Notes: generated by a model from the sequence alone, not told the origin. A stretch of DNA of 60,000 nucleotides from Membranipora membranacea (GCA_914767715.1 OU612072.1:20338001-20398000), one strand, 5' to 3'; shown: positions 48,106-59,754, numbered from the stretch's first letter. Numbers and translations are program-made.

Positions 48106-48339
48106 AATTGTGAATGACTGTAATATTAATAGTACAGTTGCCTCTATGAATCACATGACTACCGACAGCAAATCCAATCTGTTGATCGGGACCTGCATCC
48201 ACGAACGCTTTCTCCTCATCAGATGTCACATAGAATGTCATGTCACTGTCAGGACAAGGTGCTCTGGAGGTAGTTTGCAGAGCAGTAGTTGATGTTTCTG
48301 TGGTAGTTGTAGTTATTGGCGTGGTCGTCGGTTTTTGAT
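48106..48339 (-). CDS. Thr-rich stalk and single HYR-like module of the paralogue
   Basis: The open exon starts QKPTTTPITTTTTETSTT, then APCPDSDMTFYVTSDEEK and GFAVGSHVIHRGNCTINITV. It is the direct counterpart of exon 40759-40989. Its donor is AATTGTAAGC. The last base before it is T instead of G, so joining it directly to the transmembrane exon would give TAG. Confidence 0.7.
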
Positions 48340-48714
48340 CTAACAAATAAACAAGTTTGATATGGTTGGGTTGATTTGAACACCTCATTCCTCATAAAAT
48401 AAAAACTGCTGTTAAGAAATGCATATTATATGCTTCATCCGGTGATTACTGCTCTGCTAGTGTCACCAAGGCCAGTCAAATGAGGAGGCAGCAGAAGGTT
48501 CTTTATAAATTTTTTAATTTCATGTCTCCATTTTCGGAGTTATCTTTCCATGTGAGGTACATTCACATACATTTTATCAAAGGTATATTTTATTATCAGG
48601 TTTTGTTCAGTTCCAAAAGACTAACCACAAGGAATAGGCAGAGTAAAATATTGACCAGCATATACCTACCTATGAATTCAGATCGAGAAAACATAGATAA
48701 TCATTATTTTCTAT

Positions 48715-49171
48715 ATAATCTCCACATGTATAGTATTCAGCAAAATGCTATGCAATCGATTTTGAATGAAGCCACAAAACACGGTGCTAATATCCAACTC
48801 AGTCTAGAGGAAGCGATCAAACTAAGATGTCAGAAGTATGTGCTGACGATCTATCGAGATGAGACTCATTTTATTCATAGCATCATCGAGACAATGCCGT
48901 CAGGACGCCTGCGTGCTCCTAAGATCAGGTCGTCAAAGGGAACGGACTCGTTTTAGTCCGCATCATAAATGCAAACCTGTTTTAACTCTCTGGTCGCTGT
49001 TTTATTTTTCCCTCCTCTGCTCTTCCACAATATCACGTATTTTATTATAACAATCTGCTTTAGTCTATATATTTTTACACTACTTTACGGACAGTTTACA
49101 CCCAGAACAAAAATCATAGTGTTTTTTAATACTCATGACAAATATAAGAAATCAATCAATCAATCAATTTA
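48715..49171 (+). mobile_element. 3' end of a non-LTR retrotransposon (probable)
   Basis: Inserted in the intron between the module exon and the NHL exon of the paralogue; the same intron in the intact gene lacks it. A frame of about 75 codons ends RLRAPKIRSSKGTDSF, then comes an AT-rich 3' region and the tail (AATC)n, AATCAATCAATCAATTTA, at the right edge. A short 3' tandem repeat tail and 5' truncation are typical of LINEs. I cannot name the clade. Confidence 0.45.
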
Positions 49172-49195
49172 TTAGTGTATATACAGTGTACTCAC

Positions 49196-50082
49196 ATATA
49201 AACTGCTGGATTCTCCGACGTTGTCCGACATACAGAGAAGTATGAGTGATTAGTAGAGACCAGGGTTTCCTCAGACATCCTGAGCAGAGATCCAGTGTTG
49301 ATACACTGTCTGTGTTCAGGTCTACTAGTCGTATCTTGTTGTTGTACTCATCGGCCACAAGTAGTGACTGATTACTTATGTACAGGAGTTGACGTGGGGA
49401 GTCGAATAGAGAGTTTAGGAGAGAGCTGTCTCTGTAGCCTAATGACATTTCGTTGATAAGTGTAATTACCTTCTCTTTGTATGTGATATAGTAGAGGGAG
49501 TTAGTTACTATGACATACAGGTCACCTTTGTCATCCTGTGTCATCTGACTGATTTCCCAGAGGATAACATCTCTAACAAAGTACCAGCAGCTTTTGAGCT
49601 AATATTTACTGTTCTCACAGCCATGTTAAAGCTGTCGGTGACGAGAAGCTGCATGTCATCATTATTGTCACTTATTACAAACCAGGGACTGTTGAACTGA
49701 CCGGGTTGACCATCTGTGTATTTCTGGGACCCACACTGTCCAGAAAACTGTGAGGTGGCTCTTTTACCACGATCAATCTCTCTCAGATATCTATCACTTA
49801 TGTCAGCTACAATGACACGTTGATCTGTAATCTGCATGAATCCCATGGGTCCTTTGAAGCAAGCCTCAGATCCTATCCCTCTCTGTATCCTCTCATTGTA
49901 GTGTTTCCTGATATGGTGGTAGAGGGTGTACCATCGCTAGTCTTTAGTGAGTTCTGATCGAGGTAGATCACATTGTTGCACGCGGGGTGTTGAGGTCACA
50001 TGGCTGATAGAGGTCTACCTCCATGTGATAAACAATGCTTGAGGTGGTTACTGTGAAGTTTGTGGCTATAGACCTCTCTAAT
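49196..50082 (-). pseudogene. frameshifted NHL propeller exon
   Basis: Blade signatures survive in pieces: VIVADISDRYLREIDRG, LLVTDSFNMAVRTVN, LLVADEYNNKIRLVDLN and SLYVGQRRRIQQFIC. Frame breaks fall near 49565 (before MTQDD), near 49865 (around GYREG) and near 49980. The final GTGAGT donor is intact. The divergence from the intact copy is well beyond sequencing noise. Confidence 0.8.
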
Positions 50083-50704
50083 ATTTAATATTGATATAAT
50101 TTTGCAAATTTAATATTACTAGTCCAGTAGTTTTTGAATAATGAAATTTCATATTCTGGTGATGCAATGTTTTATAATAGGAATTAATTAATCAAATGTT
50201 ATGTTTTACAATTAAAATTTGGATGAAGGGTGTTTTTGCATATGTTAATTGTAAAAGCGATGTTTTTAATGTAAAATTTTCAGGGTTTCATGATATAATA
50301 CTACTTTTAATAAACTGGCAATTCAAATATAGCCACAAAAACTTTTTCATGCAATTAATACCAATGAAGAATGCAGCTTTTTCCAATAACTAAATTGGGC
50401 AAACGCATTAGATATATAAAACATAAACATTTCACAAGCAATTTTTTTCACAATACATTTTGGTTATTGGGCGTTGTCTTCTCCGATCAACAATCAGCAG
50501 TAACTAGGTATCAAAGCTTACAAGGAGTTCCAGTTTTAAACCAATACAATTTATGACCAGTTCCCTCAGCATGACCTACCCTGAATCTGATATTTTCAAT
50601 AGAGCTTTTTTTCGCGTGAAACTTTGATGACTTTCAAACTCATATTTATTATCATAGCGACCTGCATACGAGAATAGACATTACATTGACGGAAAGTGGC
50701 TGAC

Positions 50705-50999
50705 CGATCAACTAGAGACTGCACATCCTGATCGTTTCACTATCTAGTATCCAGAGTCACACAACATAACACCTGTCAAAATGATACCCTTGGTTTAGTT
50801 TGTTACAAGAAAAATTACCAAATTCTTTTTGGTGCAGGGGAGGGGACAATTCTGATAATTCATTTGAGTTAGTTTTAAGTCAGGGTTAAAGCAAACCTGC
50901 TCAACATCTCAAGTGCTTCAATTACCTTTTCTTCTTCAGAACTACCAATTTCAAGGTTATATTGGAGTCACAGTTTTTATTGTAAAGTCTCAGCTCCAT
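50705..50999 (-). pseudogene. broken signal-peptide exons of the paralogue
   Basis: MELRL is kept at the start, but exon 1 then reads through where the donor should be. Exon 2 keeps GTGTTATGTTGTGTGA and CAGTCTCTAGTTGATCG, almost identical to the intact gene, with TAG after about ten codons. Confidence 0.75.
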
Positions 51000-51000
51000 G

Positions 51001-54000
51001 ATTGTTAACAGACCAAATGTGTTTATGGTACTGTAGTAAGATTTGATCTACACCACTAGGCTCACCTCAACAAGGAGAGCAAAGGAAGCTTTAGCTATTG
51101 TTATTGATAAGCAAGAACTGATGACTGATGTACAGACTTCATCAAATGCTGTTGTTGTGAGCTTGTTTATAAAGTTAATGCCTAGTGTGAACAGTGAGTG
51201 GTAACTGATGGGAGCTGAGTATCTTCATAGAAATATAGCGAGGATCTCCTAGAAAACAATTCTCATTGCATTCTTCATATAAAATGTGTAAATATGATCG
51301 ATCCTGTCCGGATATAAATAATATTACAAATCTTCAATCATACTATTACTATTACTATTACTGCTCTCAGCGCTCCTGGCTCACAAATACAGTTGTGCTT
51401 AGGTGATGGGTTGTTCCATCATAAAATAATGTTTGATATTATATTGAAAAATTATAGACTTGGATAATTTAATAATCAATGTGTAATATTGAAAATTTAA
51501 ATATGATTCATATAAACAGTTTCCATTTGTATATATGAACTTTTAGAATACATTTTTAACTAAGAATCGGTAAAGGGCTGTTTGGACGGTAACTCAGCAG
51601 GGGTAAATGAGGGTGCAAAAACATTTACGTGTCATCAGTTCTTGCGAACAAAAAAGTTACAAAAATATATCATAGCCATGAAATGAACATAAACAATCAC
51701 CATTTCGAGAGACGGTGGCGTACTAGACTAAGATAGGATATACATGGACGGCTAGGTACCTGGACTAGCAGTAATATGAGCAGCAGAAAGGAAAATAATG
51801 GAGATGGTTGCAATTAACCTTAAGAAAAAATTTCTAGGAAAGCGGGCATTCAAAAAAATTCAACCAAAATCCAAAATTGAGATATTCGATCGTATTGCCT
51901 ACTTAGCAGTAAACATCTATTGGTGTGTTTTATGTACTGCCAAAAAATTGTACCTGCAACAACATTAATTTGGGGCCACAGTCCTAAATCTATTTTGAAA
52001 CGATTATTAATTCATCTAGGAGAAGGAAAGTGAAGGAAAAAGGTGCAAAATCTTTCTGTAAGAAATACAACATGTAAAACACGAGCTAAAAATACTTATA
52101 AGCGAACAGTCACCTAAGCTGGTAGGAAAGTTGGAACTTATTGTAGGGTCTTGTTGACAGTTGCAGTACCGGCAGACTAAAGTGCCTGATCAAATTTTCA
52201 CAACTCACACAGCAACATTGCCATGTGTGAGAAAAAAATTACACAACACTAAAGTAATGTAGGATAAGACAATACAGCGATTCGTAAAATATTGTTTTCA
52301 GTACAGAAATAAGAGAAAGCCAATAAAAATAAACAAATCTCGGAGACTTATCATCCCAGGAGTGCCGACCAAGTGTCAGGGGCAGCCTTGTTTGGATTGT
52401 CAACTGAATCGTTTTTTGTCCTAAATGTCCAACATGTTCACATAGGGAGTTGCCCTCTCACAAACAAGACTGGATTGTAAGACATTAAGTTATGCTGTGA
52501 CTTGACCCTGTTAGATATATATGTTTGGAACGAAGATGATTATTCTTTTTTTATCCGGTCATCAGTAGTCTTGACTTTCTACTCATATATTAGGTAGATG
52601 CGTCGTCCCAGCTCCCTACAAACAGAATTAAAGGCATATCAATAAAAAACGCCTTCTTAGTGACAAACGAAAAGTTAGCTACACACTACAAGTCTGGTGT
52701 ACTTGGCCTCAGGGTGACAATCACATTTTAGCTGGAGAGAACAACCCCCCCCCCCCGCCCCCATAAGACAAGCCTATATGTGACACATAGCTTGCAATAT
52801 GTCTACACATACAAGCATACAAACACAGCTGAAATTGTCCTGGCTGAATTGGGTGCAAGCTCATTTCTCCGAGTGGTTAATAGCTAGCATTGTCATGTGT
52901 TATGCATAGTTTTTGTTTTGTTGACCAAGAAAAAAGACGTGTGACAAGGCTGGGGAATAACTGGCATAAAAAATAGTGCCTACTTAAGTCCATGCCTTGT
53001 ACTGTCAGGAGGTTGGTGCTTCAGGAGGAAATGTTGGTTCGGGAGACATCGGGAAAGTGGTTTGTAAACATGAGTACTGCTATTCTGACACATGGGAAGA
53101 GGGGTGACTACTTTGTAAGAGCCTGCTAAACACTCCTAAGTCCAGAACACACATAGGTAGGCTACAATTTCTAACTATTACACAAAATATGGTGTGCTTC
53201 AATTGAGAAGCATGCTTGATTTATGCTTCCAGCCTCAAACCATCCCTAGACATATGTATTCCTTACTCGATCCACAAGAAACCCCTGATCATGTATGGGC
53301 CAAGTAGCCTGTACTTGGAGTTGCCCTCCCTCCTACGCAGTAGAATGTAAAACAAACATGGATGTGGAGAAATCGGTTCAAACTTGACCAGATGTTACCC
53401 CACGATACTATGTATAAAAAACCCAAGGATTCATAAACCCGAACTTGGCAAAATTAAATTCCCATGCTATGCAAACATCATGTACCACATAATATTGACA
53501 TATCACACTTAACGTGATACATCAACTATAAAATTTTTTAATATTGTATCGGTGATCATGTCTTATAGTTATTTTCACAGTTGCAACCTCCCAAATATTT
53601 GACGTTGAGTCGCAGTGACATCTGGAAGTTAATTTTGGGGCAAAAAGTGCCCTTTTTAAATTGAGCCCTCTGTGCCTTGTTTTTGAGGTATTTGATTAGT
53701 TTATACTTTCACCATGTAGAGGAGGCATGACACTTACCGGATGAGTAACATTTTAGTGAAACTTTATGTTTTTAGGCCCCCTGTCTTCAAGACTTGAAAT
53801 TGATTTTTGCAATTGTAATAGGGTCATTTCTGACCCCTCATTACATGCGACCCCAATAATGCAGAAACTAAAATTTCCAATTTATTTTACCATTTTGTTC
53901 TTGTACTGTCACTTCCATCGATAATCTTATCAGCTTACAGATCCTGGTTGTCACAACTGTAACAGATAATAACCCAAGTTTTCACTAATTTAGGTCAAAA

Positions 54001-54858
54001 TTTTCCATCCAAAATCCAGAAATTCAGAAAGATTTCAGTCAAATTTGTTGTCAGCATGGGGAACAGCAGGAGATTGTCTAGATTTTTATCGAAGCTATTA
54101 TTCATTATGACCTTACATCTTGAGAAATTTGGATTTTTGTGGCTAAACTGGCTTTATTTGGTCCAAAACATGCAATCCTCTGCAGCCAAAAAACTGAAAA
54201 TAGGTTATGCAACATGTTATACACACCAGCTTCCATTAAACTAGAGGGTATTTCCGAGGTTTTGATTATGGCGTTTGATGATAATTTCAATAGTAGAGAA
54301 GTTATGAGCATAAACATTTCCCTTTTGATGCTAAACAATCACCCAAAAAAATTGATCCATTGTTGTACACAATGTGATTTGCTGTATTACTGCATAGATC
54401 TTAATCACGCTTTTGCATAACGTAATTTACTACATCTGCTTTCAATGTATATTTCATATGTACAATTAATCAAGTAACAAACATGCAGTTTAAAAAAATG
54501 TGTGATATTTAATATAAGTCAGACTACTAGCAACATGTCAGTGAAAGAATTTTTGTGATGGGACAAGTAGTTGCTGAGAAACTGAAAAGGCTAGATTTCC
54601 CATGCCATGCAACATCATGTACCACATAATATTGACATATCACAATTAAGGGCTCTCTCAAATCAGAGATAAGTCAGTAAGAACCTGATAAAAAGTTTTG
54701 GTGAACGTCGGGGAACATCAGTGAACGTCAGTGAATGTTAGGGGATCTCGGTGAATGTTGGTGAATTCTAAAACCCTAAACGTAACTCTAAGAAATCCAT
54801 AGCCTGGGAGCTGATATTTGGTACTTTAGCCCTCAGATGCGTCGAGGGGACACGTCTC
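51001..54858. other. intergenic DNA, no gene recognised
   Basis: AT-rich, with copies of the dispersed GGAGTTGCCCTCTC motif at 52445 and 53317. A direct duplication of about 55 bp sits at 53457-53512 and 54597-54649 (ATCATGTACCACATAATATT and neighbours). Short GTGAACGTC-type repeats lie at 54701-54765. Overlapping + strand frames at 54056-54420 are not convincing. Confidence 0.4.
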
Positions 54859-54966
54859 ATGAGACCGAGACTGGGACCGAGACTTTGCCATCACTACCTA
54901 CTGACAGCTCAGGGCCTCTGTACCATCGTGTAGCCACATAGTCTGTGTAATCGCCATCAGGCCCAG
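54859..54966 (-). pseudogene. orphan CDKL/MAPK-type kinase exon
   Basis: After TATTTTTAG the frame reads PDGDYTDYVATRWYRGPELS. This is the activation-loop end and P+1 loop of CMGC kinases (consensus YTDYVATRWYRAPELLVG in CDKL and related kinases), with Gly for the usual Ala of the APE motif. A donor-like GTAGGT follows PELS at 54901. Without splicing the frame stops at 54859. No other kinase exon was found nearby on this strand, so it is either one exon of a gene with very long introns or a fragment. Confidence 0.6.
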
Positions 54967-56047
54967 CTAAAAATAGAGAATATAATTTAGTTCCAACGCA
55001 ACGGACTCATCATGGCAATCATCAATTCTCCAAGCTGAAAGGAGATGTGACTTTCTCAACAGGTGGTATCTAATTAGCCATTAGCCAAAGCTCGCAGGGG
55101 AATCATTTTTTGTTATCAAGTCATTGCAATCCCCGACATTAATTGGTTGGAGAATCTTACAGAATTTTTCGATTTAACTACAATATCAATCTTCTTACTT
55201 TACAGGTTATTGCGATTTAATATAACACCGCTTTATACTATAAACTAACAACTTGAGTAAATAAATTGATTTTAATAATCAGATCATAATGAGTACTTTT
55301 GATACGTCCACTTTTTCTCGTGTCTTTTTTATTATTGCTACACGATAAATACAGATGTACAATGAGATATGAAAATATCCCTGAATAATTAAGGTTGAAA
55401 TATTTGAAACGTTTCTAAAAGTCAACTTTTTCTAGTGTTTCACTGCTCTTCCTCGCCATTTCTAACTACTTTACGACCGTACCACTTTGTCTCTTGTGCA
55501 AATCTACTCACTATGGCCTCTACCACCTGCCTATTAAGCATTTATACTCATATTACAGTTTTCAAAATTTAAGAATCTACAAACTCCCTGACTTAACACA
55601 ATTAGTCAGCAAATATCATTGTCTGACTTCAAAAAGTTGATGTGTTTTAGATTTGTGCTGGTCTCGCCAGTCAATATCATCTGAGCATTTAACTATTGTC
55701 CAAACCTTGTTCTCATATTACCGCTGTATGGTCCCAAATACTTCATTGTCCCAACTACTCAGAAATTTGTTGGCTGACAAGTCCCATAGCATTCATCATT
55801 TATCATGTTATTTTCCACTAATGATTTAGCAGGCTGCTATCTCAGTATTTGTCAACTAGTACAGTAGATCAGATATAGAATCATACGGTTTCTTTATTGT
55901 TATATTGAAAATACATTTATTGACAATATTAATATTAATATCATGAATAATTTTGAACATGTCTTAGATAATAAAATCGCTGCTGATTGAAATATACAAG
56001 CTGTCCGAAAGTGTCTGACATCAAATGGTAACAAAAGCCAAGGTATT
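54967..56047. other. intergenic or intronic DNA
   Basis: AT-rich; no exon, repeat family or RNA gene recognised. Confidence 0.4.
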
Positions 56048-56255
56048 CTAGTGATTTATTGGTCCTCCTGTCAACTGCACCTGGCCAACTACACCATTGT
56101 ACAAATTCCTAGTTCTCCCATTGGCAGCTGCCGCTGCATGGCATCTGCCGACTGAATTGAGACCTGGCATATCATCGCCATAATCCATCCATAACTTCAC
56201 CATTAGGGTGAGACTTGTCTGTATAACCGGGTGGTATATATGCATTTTCAGGTAG
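56048..56255 (-). pseudogene. possible broken terminal exon
   Basis: Two - strand frames abut. One reads LPENAYIPPGYTDKSHPNGE (with a PPGY, a WW-domain ligand type) and stops near 56170. The other takes over with DMPGLNSVGRCHAAAAANGR and ends PINH plus stop. Together they look like a cytoplasmic tail with one frame break, but there is no good acceptor, so this is weak. Confidence 0.25.
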
Positions 56256-57728
56256 AGAGTAGAACATGTTATGGAGCACGCAGCATGCTTAAACTATCGA
56301 TGTTGCGTTTTTGCCATCTCTATCTGGAGTTTGGACAATACTCTTCATATAGCTGATAGTATCCCTTTAAAAATGTCTGTGAATAGCATAAACTGACAGT
56401 GTAGATAACTCCAAAGCAACAATAATTGAGGACAGCCATGTGTGGTCAAGAAGTATAACTTGTCTATAATTGATTAATTAAAATATCATACTCCAATATC
56501 TAACAATGATGTCTCAAATGTGTTCAGACTTGCAGGCACACAAGAAGTGGCTATCTACTGCGATTAATGCTGCCTATTTTTATAACAAAAGGGAATCAAA
56601 TTTTTTTATATTACTTACCAAAGGTGTTTTCACTCTGCAGGCTGTTGAAAATCTTCTTCTTCACTGTGTCATTCTCCTGGTTCCGTCAGGCAAATGGCCT
56701 CAAGAAATTAGTCTGTAGAAAAAGAGCCTCTTGTGTGATGAGTACATAATCCTCCTCATTACGATTTGTAATAGGCAGCAATGTCGGCGGTAGAACATTG
56801 ACCTTAACTTAGAAAGAGAACATCTTCGTGAACAGTAATGTATAGCAAAGGAAGAAATATATATAAATGCGGGGCGGAGACTTATCATTGGTGGAGGAGA
56901 GGGGCAAGGGACATAGTTCATACACAGCAACATGAACTTATATATTTGAAGGCGGAGAAATCTAATTAAGATCATTTCGATGAGGAACGGGGTATCGTGT
57001 CATTAGTATAAGGGGTGGGGGTGGCAGGTTATTCATATGTTAGGAAGGATGCTGGTTGAAAAATGTTGGTTCAAATCGGAAGGTTCAGTCACGCAATTGA
57101 CAACATTAAATCGGAGCATGAATGTAACCAGTGAGAAAATATTGGTGAACAATACCTCTATTCCGTGTTTGTCCGAATTGAGATCGTTTCCACACCCCTC
57201 CATACTGCAGCCTCCAGTCTACCCATTATCTTCCACGATGAAGCAGTAATCTACTCCTGCAATCGCCAATAGGTTGATTGAGAATGCCTTCTTGTAATAG
57301 AATTAATAAAAAAAGTCCCTGTGTTGTCAGGTGCCCCCATCAATAGCTCCAACACAATTTAGAAAAGTACAGTGTTCACAGTAGAAAATCACATCAGATC
57401 ATCATGCAGTGTCTTAGAAGGTTTGACTGCCACGTGCTGTCAAAGAGGCTCTCTGACATCTTCGTAGCAGTCTGCTAAGGTTGTCAGCTTATGGCTAGCA
57501 AAGCACCATTATTGAAACTCCCTGCGGATACTATCCATCAGCAAGCAGCAGCGAACTTACCGCCTGCTTCCCCAGTCCTCATATCGAGATAAATGGCCTG
57601 ACATTTCCTCCAAAATGATGTGAAGCACATGATATTTTTATTTGAGCAGCGGGCCAGGGATCGAAGGGGTAGGGCTCACATGGTCGGTCAGCCGGACAGC
57701 CAGTGAGCCGATTTAGTCCAGGTCATTG
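56256..57728. other. intergenic DNA, no gene seen
   Basis: Short frames only. Nothing that I can tie to a family or repeat. Confidence 0.35.
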
Positions 57729-58673
57729 TCAGTTGAATAGATAAGCCATTGCTTTTTTTTGATGATCGGTGCCAATATGATTGTTGCTTTCCTCTATATG
57801 TTCCATGGCTGATTGATCAAAATATCTGTGGATCTCCATCTCCGAAGTTATCACAGGAATGTGATTACTCATATCTGGTTGCTGATGAGATTCTAATACT
57901 GTAAGAGAAATCAAAGAGAGTTCAAAGAGCTGAAAATCAGGTATAATCAACTGAAATGTTTGTCATCAACAAGTATTTTATATAGTGTCTGCAGTCATAT
58001 ATAATAAGATTGAGAGGTCTTGCTTTCTACTTTTGATCTATCGTTCCAGAATATGATGTCACAGAATGTTTGCTTGCTGTGTTCAGATCTTAACTATAGG
58101 GTAATCATCTTAAAGTTTAATTTTGAATATAGTGGTGAAGAGTGTAAGTAAAGTAACTACCTGAACTGCCTGAATCCTTGCTGCTCTTTCTATCGATTCT
58201 CTCCTTTCTGTTCCTCAGTTTCTGGTCCTTGCTGTAGCACTCTCGTTTACATTCCTTTTTCACTATCGAAGCTGTTACCATCTAATTCAGTAGATCCCAA
58301 GAACTTACGGCATCTTCCTTTTTCAGAGTCGTAGTAGTATCTCTTGGATAGCTTCTCACACATAAATGTGTATCTGGGCTTTGGTAATGAGCAAACATAT
58401 TCTGGGGCTAGAAAGAGATAAAGTTGAATTGTTAATATAACAGCAATTCGTCAATGAGTGCATATTCTCAGCAGGAAAAAACAGGCTCACTCAATCTAAT
58501 TTTTTAACCATTCTGATTTCCAGCAGTTAATAGAAAAATAAATGTTTATAGTTTTTGTGCAAGTCAGGAAAGACTCCCTTGTCCTCACCTTTGCATAGAG
58601 CCTTGAATGAGCAGATATCAAATATGCATTCTCCCTTTACTTCACAAGTACTTCCTCCGAAGCATTTCATTCC
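57729..58673 (-). CDS. Cys-rich/Kunitz-like gene with one frame break
   Basis: Three exons on the - strand. 58589-58673 encodes a small Cys-rich segment with CFGGSTC, GEC, DIC and ALC, possibly starting from an in-frame ATG at 58712. 58161-58407 carries a Kunitz-type domain: Cys pair, RYYYDSEKGRC, GNSF and a final C-x3-C. 57729-57898 is a polar terminal exon ending AYLFN and TGA. Donors and acceptors are good. The Kunitz exon is out of frame by one base in an A-run near 58260; with one base fewer, both the Kunitz C-terminus and the phase of the last exon would agree. The Kunitz cysteine normally paired with the second Cys appears to be absent. Kunitz domains commonly inhibit serine proteases, but neither activity nor a signal peptide is shown. 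It could be a pseudogene, or the break could be an assembly error. Confidence 0.55.
58161..58407 (-). CDS. Kunitz-like domain exon
   Basis: The exon runs from TTTCTAG to CAGGTAGTTAC. The first Cys follows EYV. The first spacing is ten residues instead of the usual eight, the next is 15 (standard), the third-to-fourth partner is missing, and the C-x3-C ending is present in the other frame. After the domain come about 25 Lys/Arg/Ser-rich residues. The homopolymer where the frame slips makes a sequencing slip as likely as a true mutation. Confidence 0.55.
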
Positions 58674-59093
58674 CTTAAATAATAATAAATACATAACATT
58701 AATACAATTCATAATGGCAGCAATAAGAAGCGTGTTTGTACACTGCTCAGTGTTACATGCTCAGCAAGGTTACTCCAAAACGATCAAGGATATAGATTGT
58801 GAATCTGCAAGCTGCTGGCTGTCATTTTAGGGATTTGTTGTTTGCATGCTATGATCTGTTGACCAACTGATTTCACATGCTGATAACTGCATCCAAATTT
58901 TTTGAATGTTACTATCAATCTGCGAGGAGAGGAATTCATTCTTAATTTTTTTGTTCCCAGCTGTTTTGCATGCATCGAGGCAAACATAGGGAACAAAAAA
59001 TTGGGGCTTCTGGTATACAGGGCTAGGTTCATCAACGTTCATCCCGATCAATGCTGATTGCTACAAACATTCCAAATATCTTAAGCTGCGTTT

Positions 59094-59754
59094 ACATGTG
59101 AGACAAATCGGCTAATAATAACAACTCTGACACAGGTCACCGACTTGACTGACCGTGTAAACAGTTAATCTGTGTTTAAATCGGTGTTTAAATCTGTATT
59201 GTTCAAAATCGTTCACTTGATGTCACAATGTCACAAGTGAACGACAGATCTTAACGATTATATGAATGGTTCAGCCAATAAATGAGTATAAGTAATGATG
59301 ATCATTATATTTCTCTCACCCTTTCCTTGTCCTTAGCAGCAACTTGTACAGCAATATAGTTATAACAGTTATTGCTGCTGCTGCTATTATGACATCTTCA
59401 TCAGATGATGAATCATTACTATACATGACTCTCTGTCAGTCTCAGTCTGCAGGGGCACAACAGTAGCCTTTCAACTAGGGAGACTAGTGAAGGAGACTCC
59501 ACTCTCCAGCTATGTATTACTAACTAGTTACCACTAGTTACTAGCTAATACTACTACTGAATAAACCAGCTAGTTGTCTCACTAGCCAATCAGAGACAAG
59601 TTGAGTTGGAAATTTGTGTTGAAATCGGTTAGGCATGAACAGTGTGTAAATAGCGTATCGTTGACATGTTGACAGACAACGATTATAGAGCAGATTCATA
59701 ATCTGAGTCGGAGTTGTTATTATTAGCCGATTTGTCTCACATGTAAACGCAGCT
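59094..59754. mobile_element. 661-bp PIF/Harbinger-like element
   Basis: Terminal inverted repeats of about 45 bp begin AGCTGCGTTTACATGTGAG and are perfect through the CGGCTAATAATAACAAC block. The flanks are TTA on both sides (59091-59093 and 59755-59757), the TWA target duplication of PIF/Harbinger elements. The interior keeps one exon-like frame (59320-59426) but is far too short for a nuclease, so this is a deletion derivative that could move only with outside help. Confidence 0.85.
59320..59426 (-). pseudogene. leftover first exon in the Harbinger-like element
   Basis: From ATG at 59426 the frame reads MYSNDSSSDEDVIIAAAAIT, then a short Leu/Ile stretch and basic LLLRTRK up to a GTGAGA donor. 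A Ser/Asp/Glu cluster, a hydrophobic stretch and a basic end are, as I recall, a common start for Harbinger-type proteins. The remaining exons are absent. Confidence 0.5.

Larger units (their letters stand above)
46914..50999 (-). pseudogene. paralogue of the NHL/HYR-like gene, 5' half broken
   Basis: Same order as the gene at 38154-43267, but with lesions. Exon 1 (ATG at 50999) has lost its GTAAGT donor. Exon 2 (50705-50772) contains an in-frame TAG and a weakened donor. The acceptor before the NHL exon is missing (TTACAG replaced). The NHL exon (49196-50082) has at least three frame breaks. Downstream parts are less damaged: a Thr-rich stalk with one module (48106-48339), an open Thr/Ser/Pro-rich stretch (47770-47893), a transmembrane exon (47314-47482) and a tail exon (46914-47055). 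Some breaks could be assembly errors, but an internal stop plus two lost splice sites argue for a real pseudogene. The transmembrane end may show what a membrane-bound form of the family looks like. Confidence 0.75.

Noticed and set aside
48480-48956. 158-codon + strand gene
   Set aside because: Its first half is intron sequence of the - strand paralogue, alignable with the intact gene's intron. Only the last part belongs to the inserted LINE-like fragment.
54139-54420. 93-codon + strand gene
   Set aside because: It overlaps other equally open frames on both strands in AT-rich DNA; no motif or splice signal supports any of them.
53457-54649. LTR retrotransposon flanked by the 55-bp direct repeats
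   Set aside because: The repeats are far too short, lack TG...CA ends, primer-binding site and polypurine tract, and no gag/pol frame lies between them.
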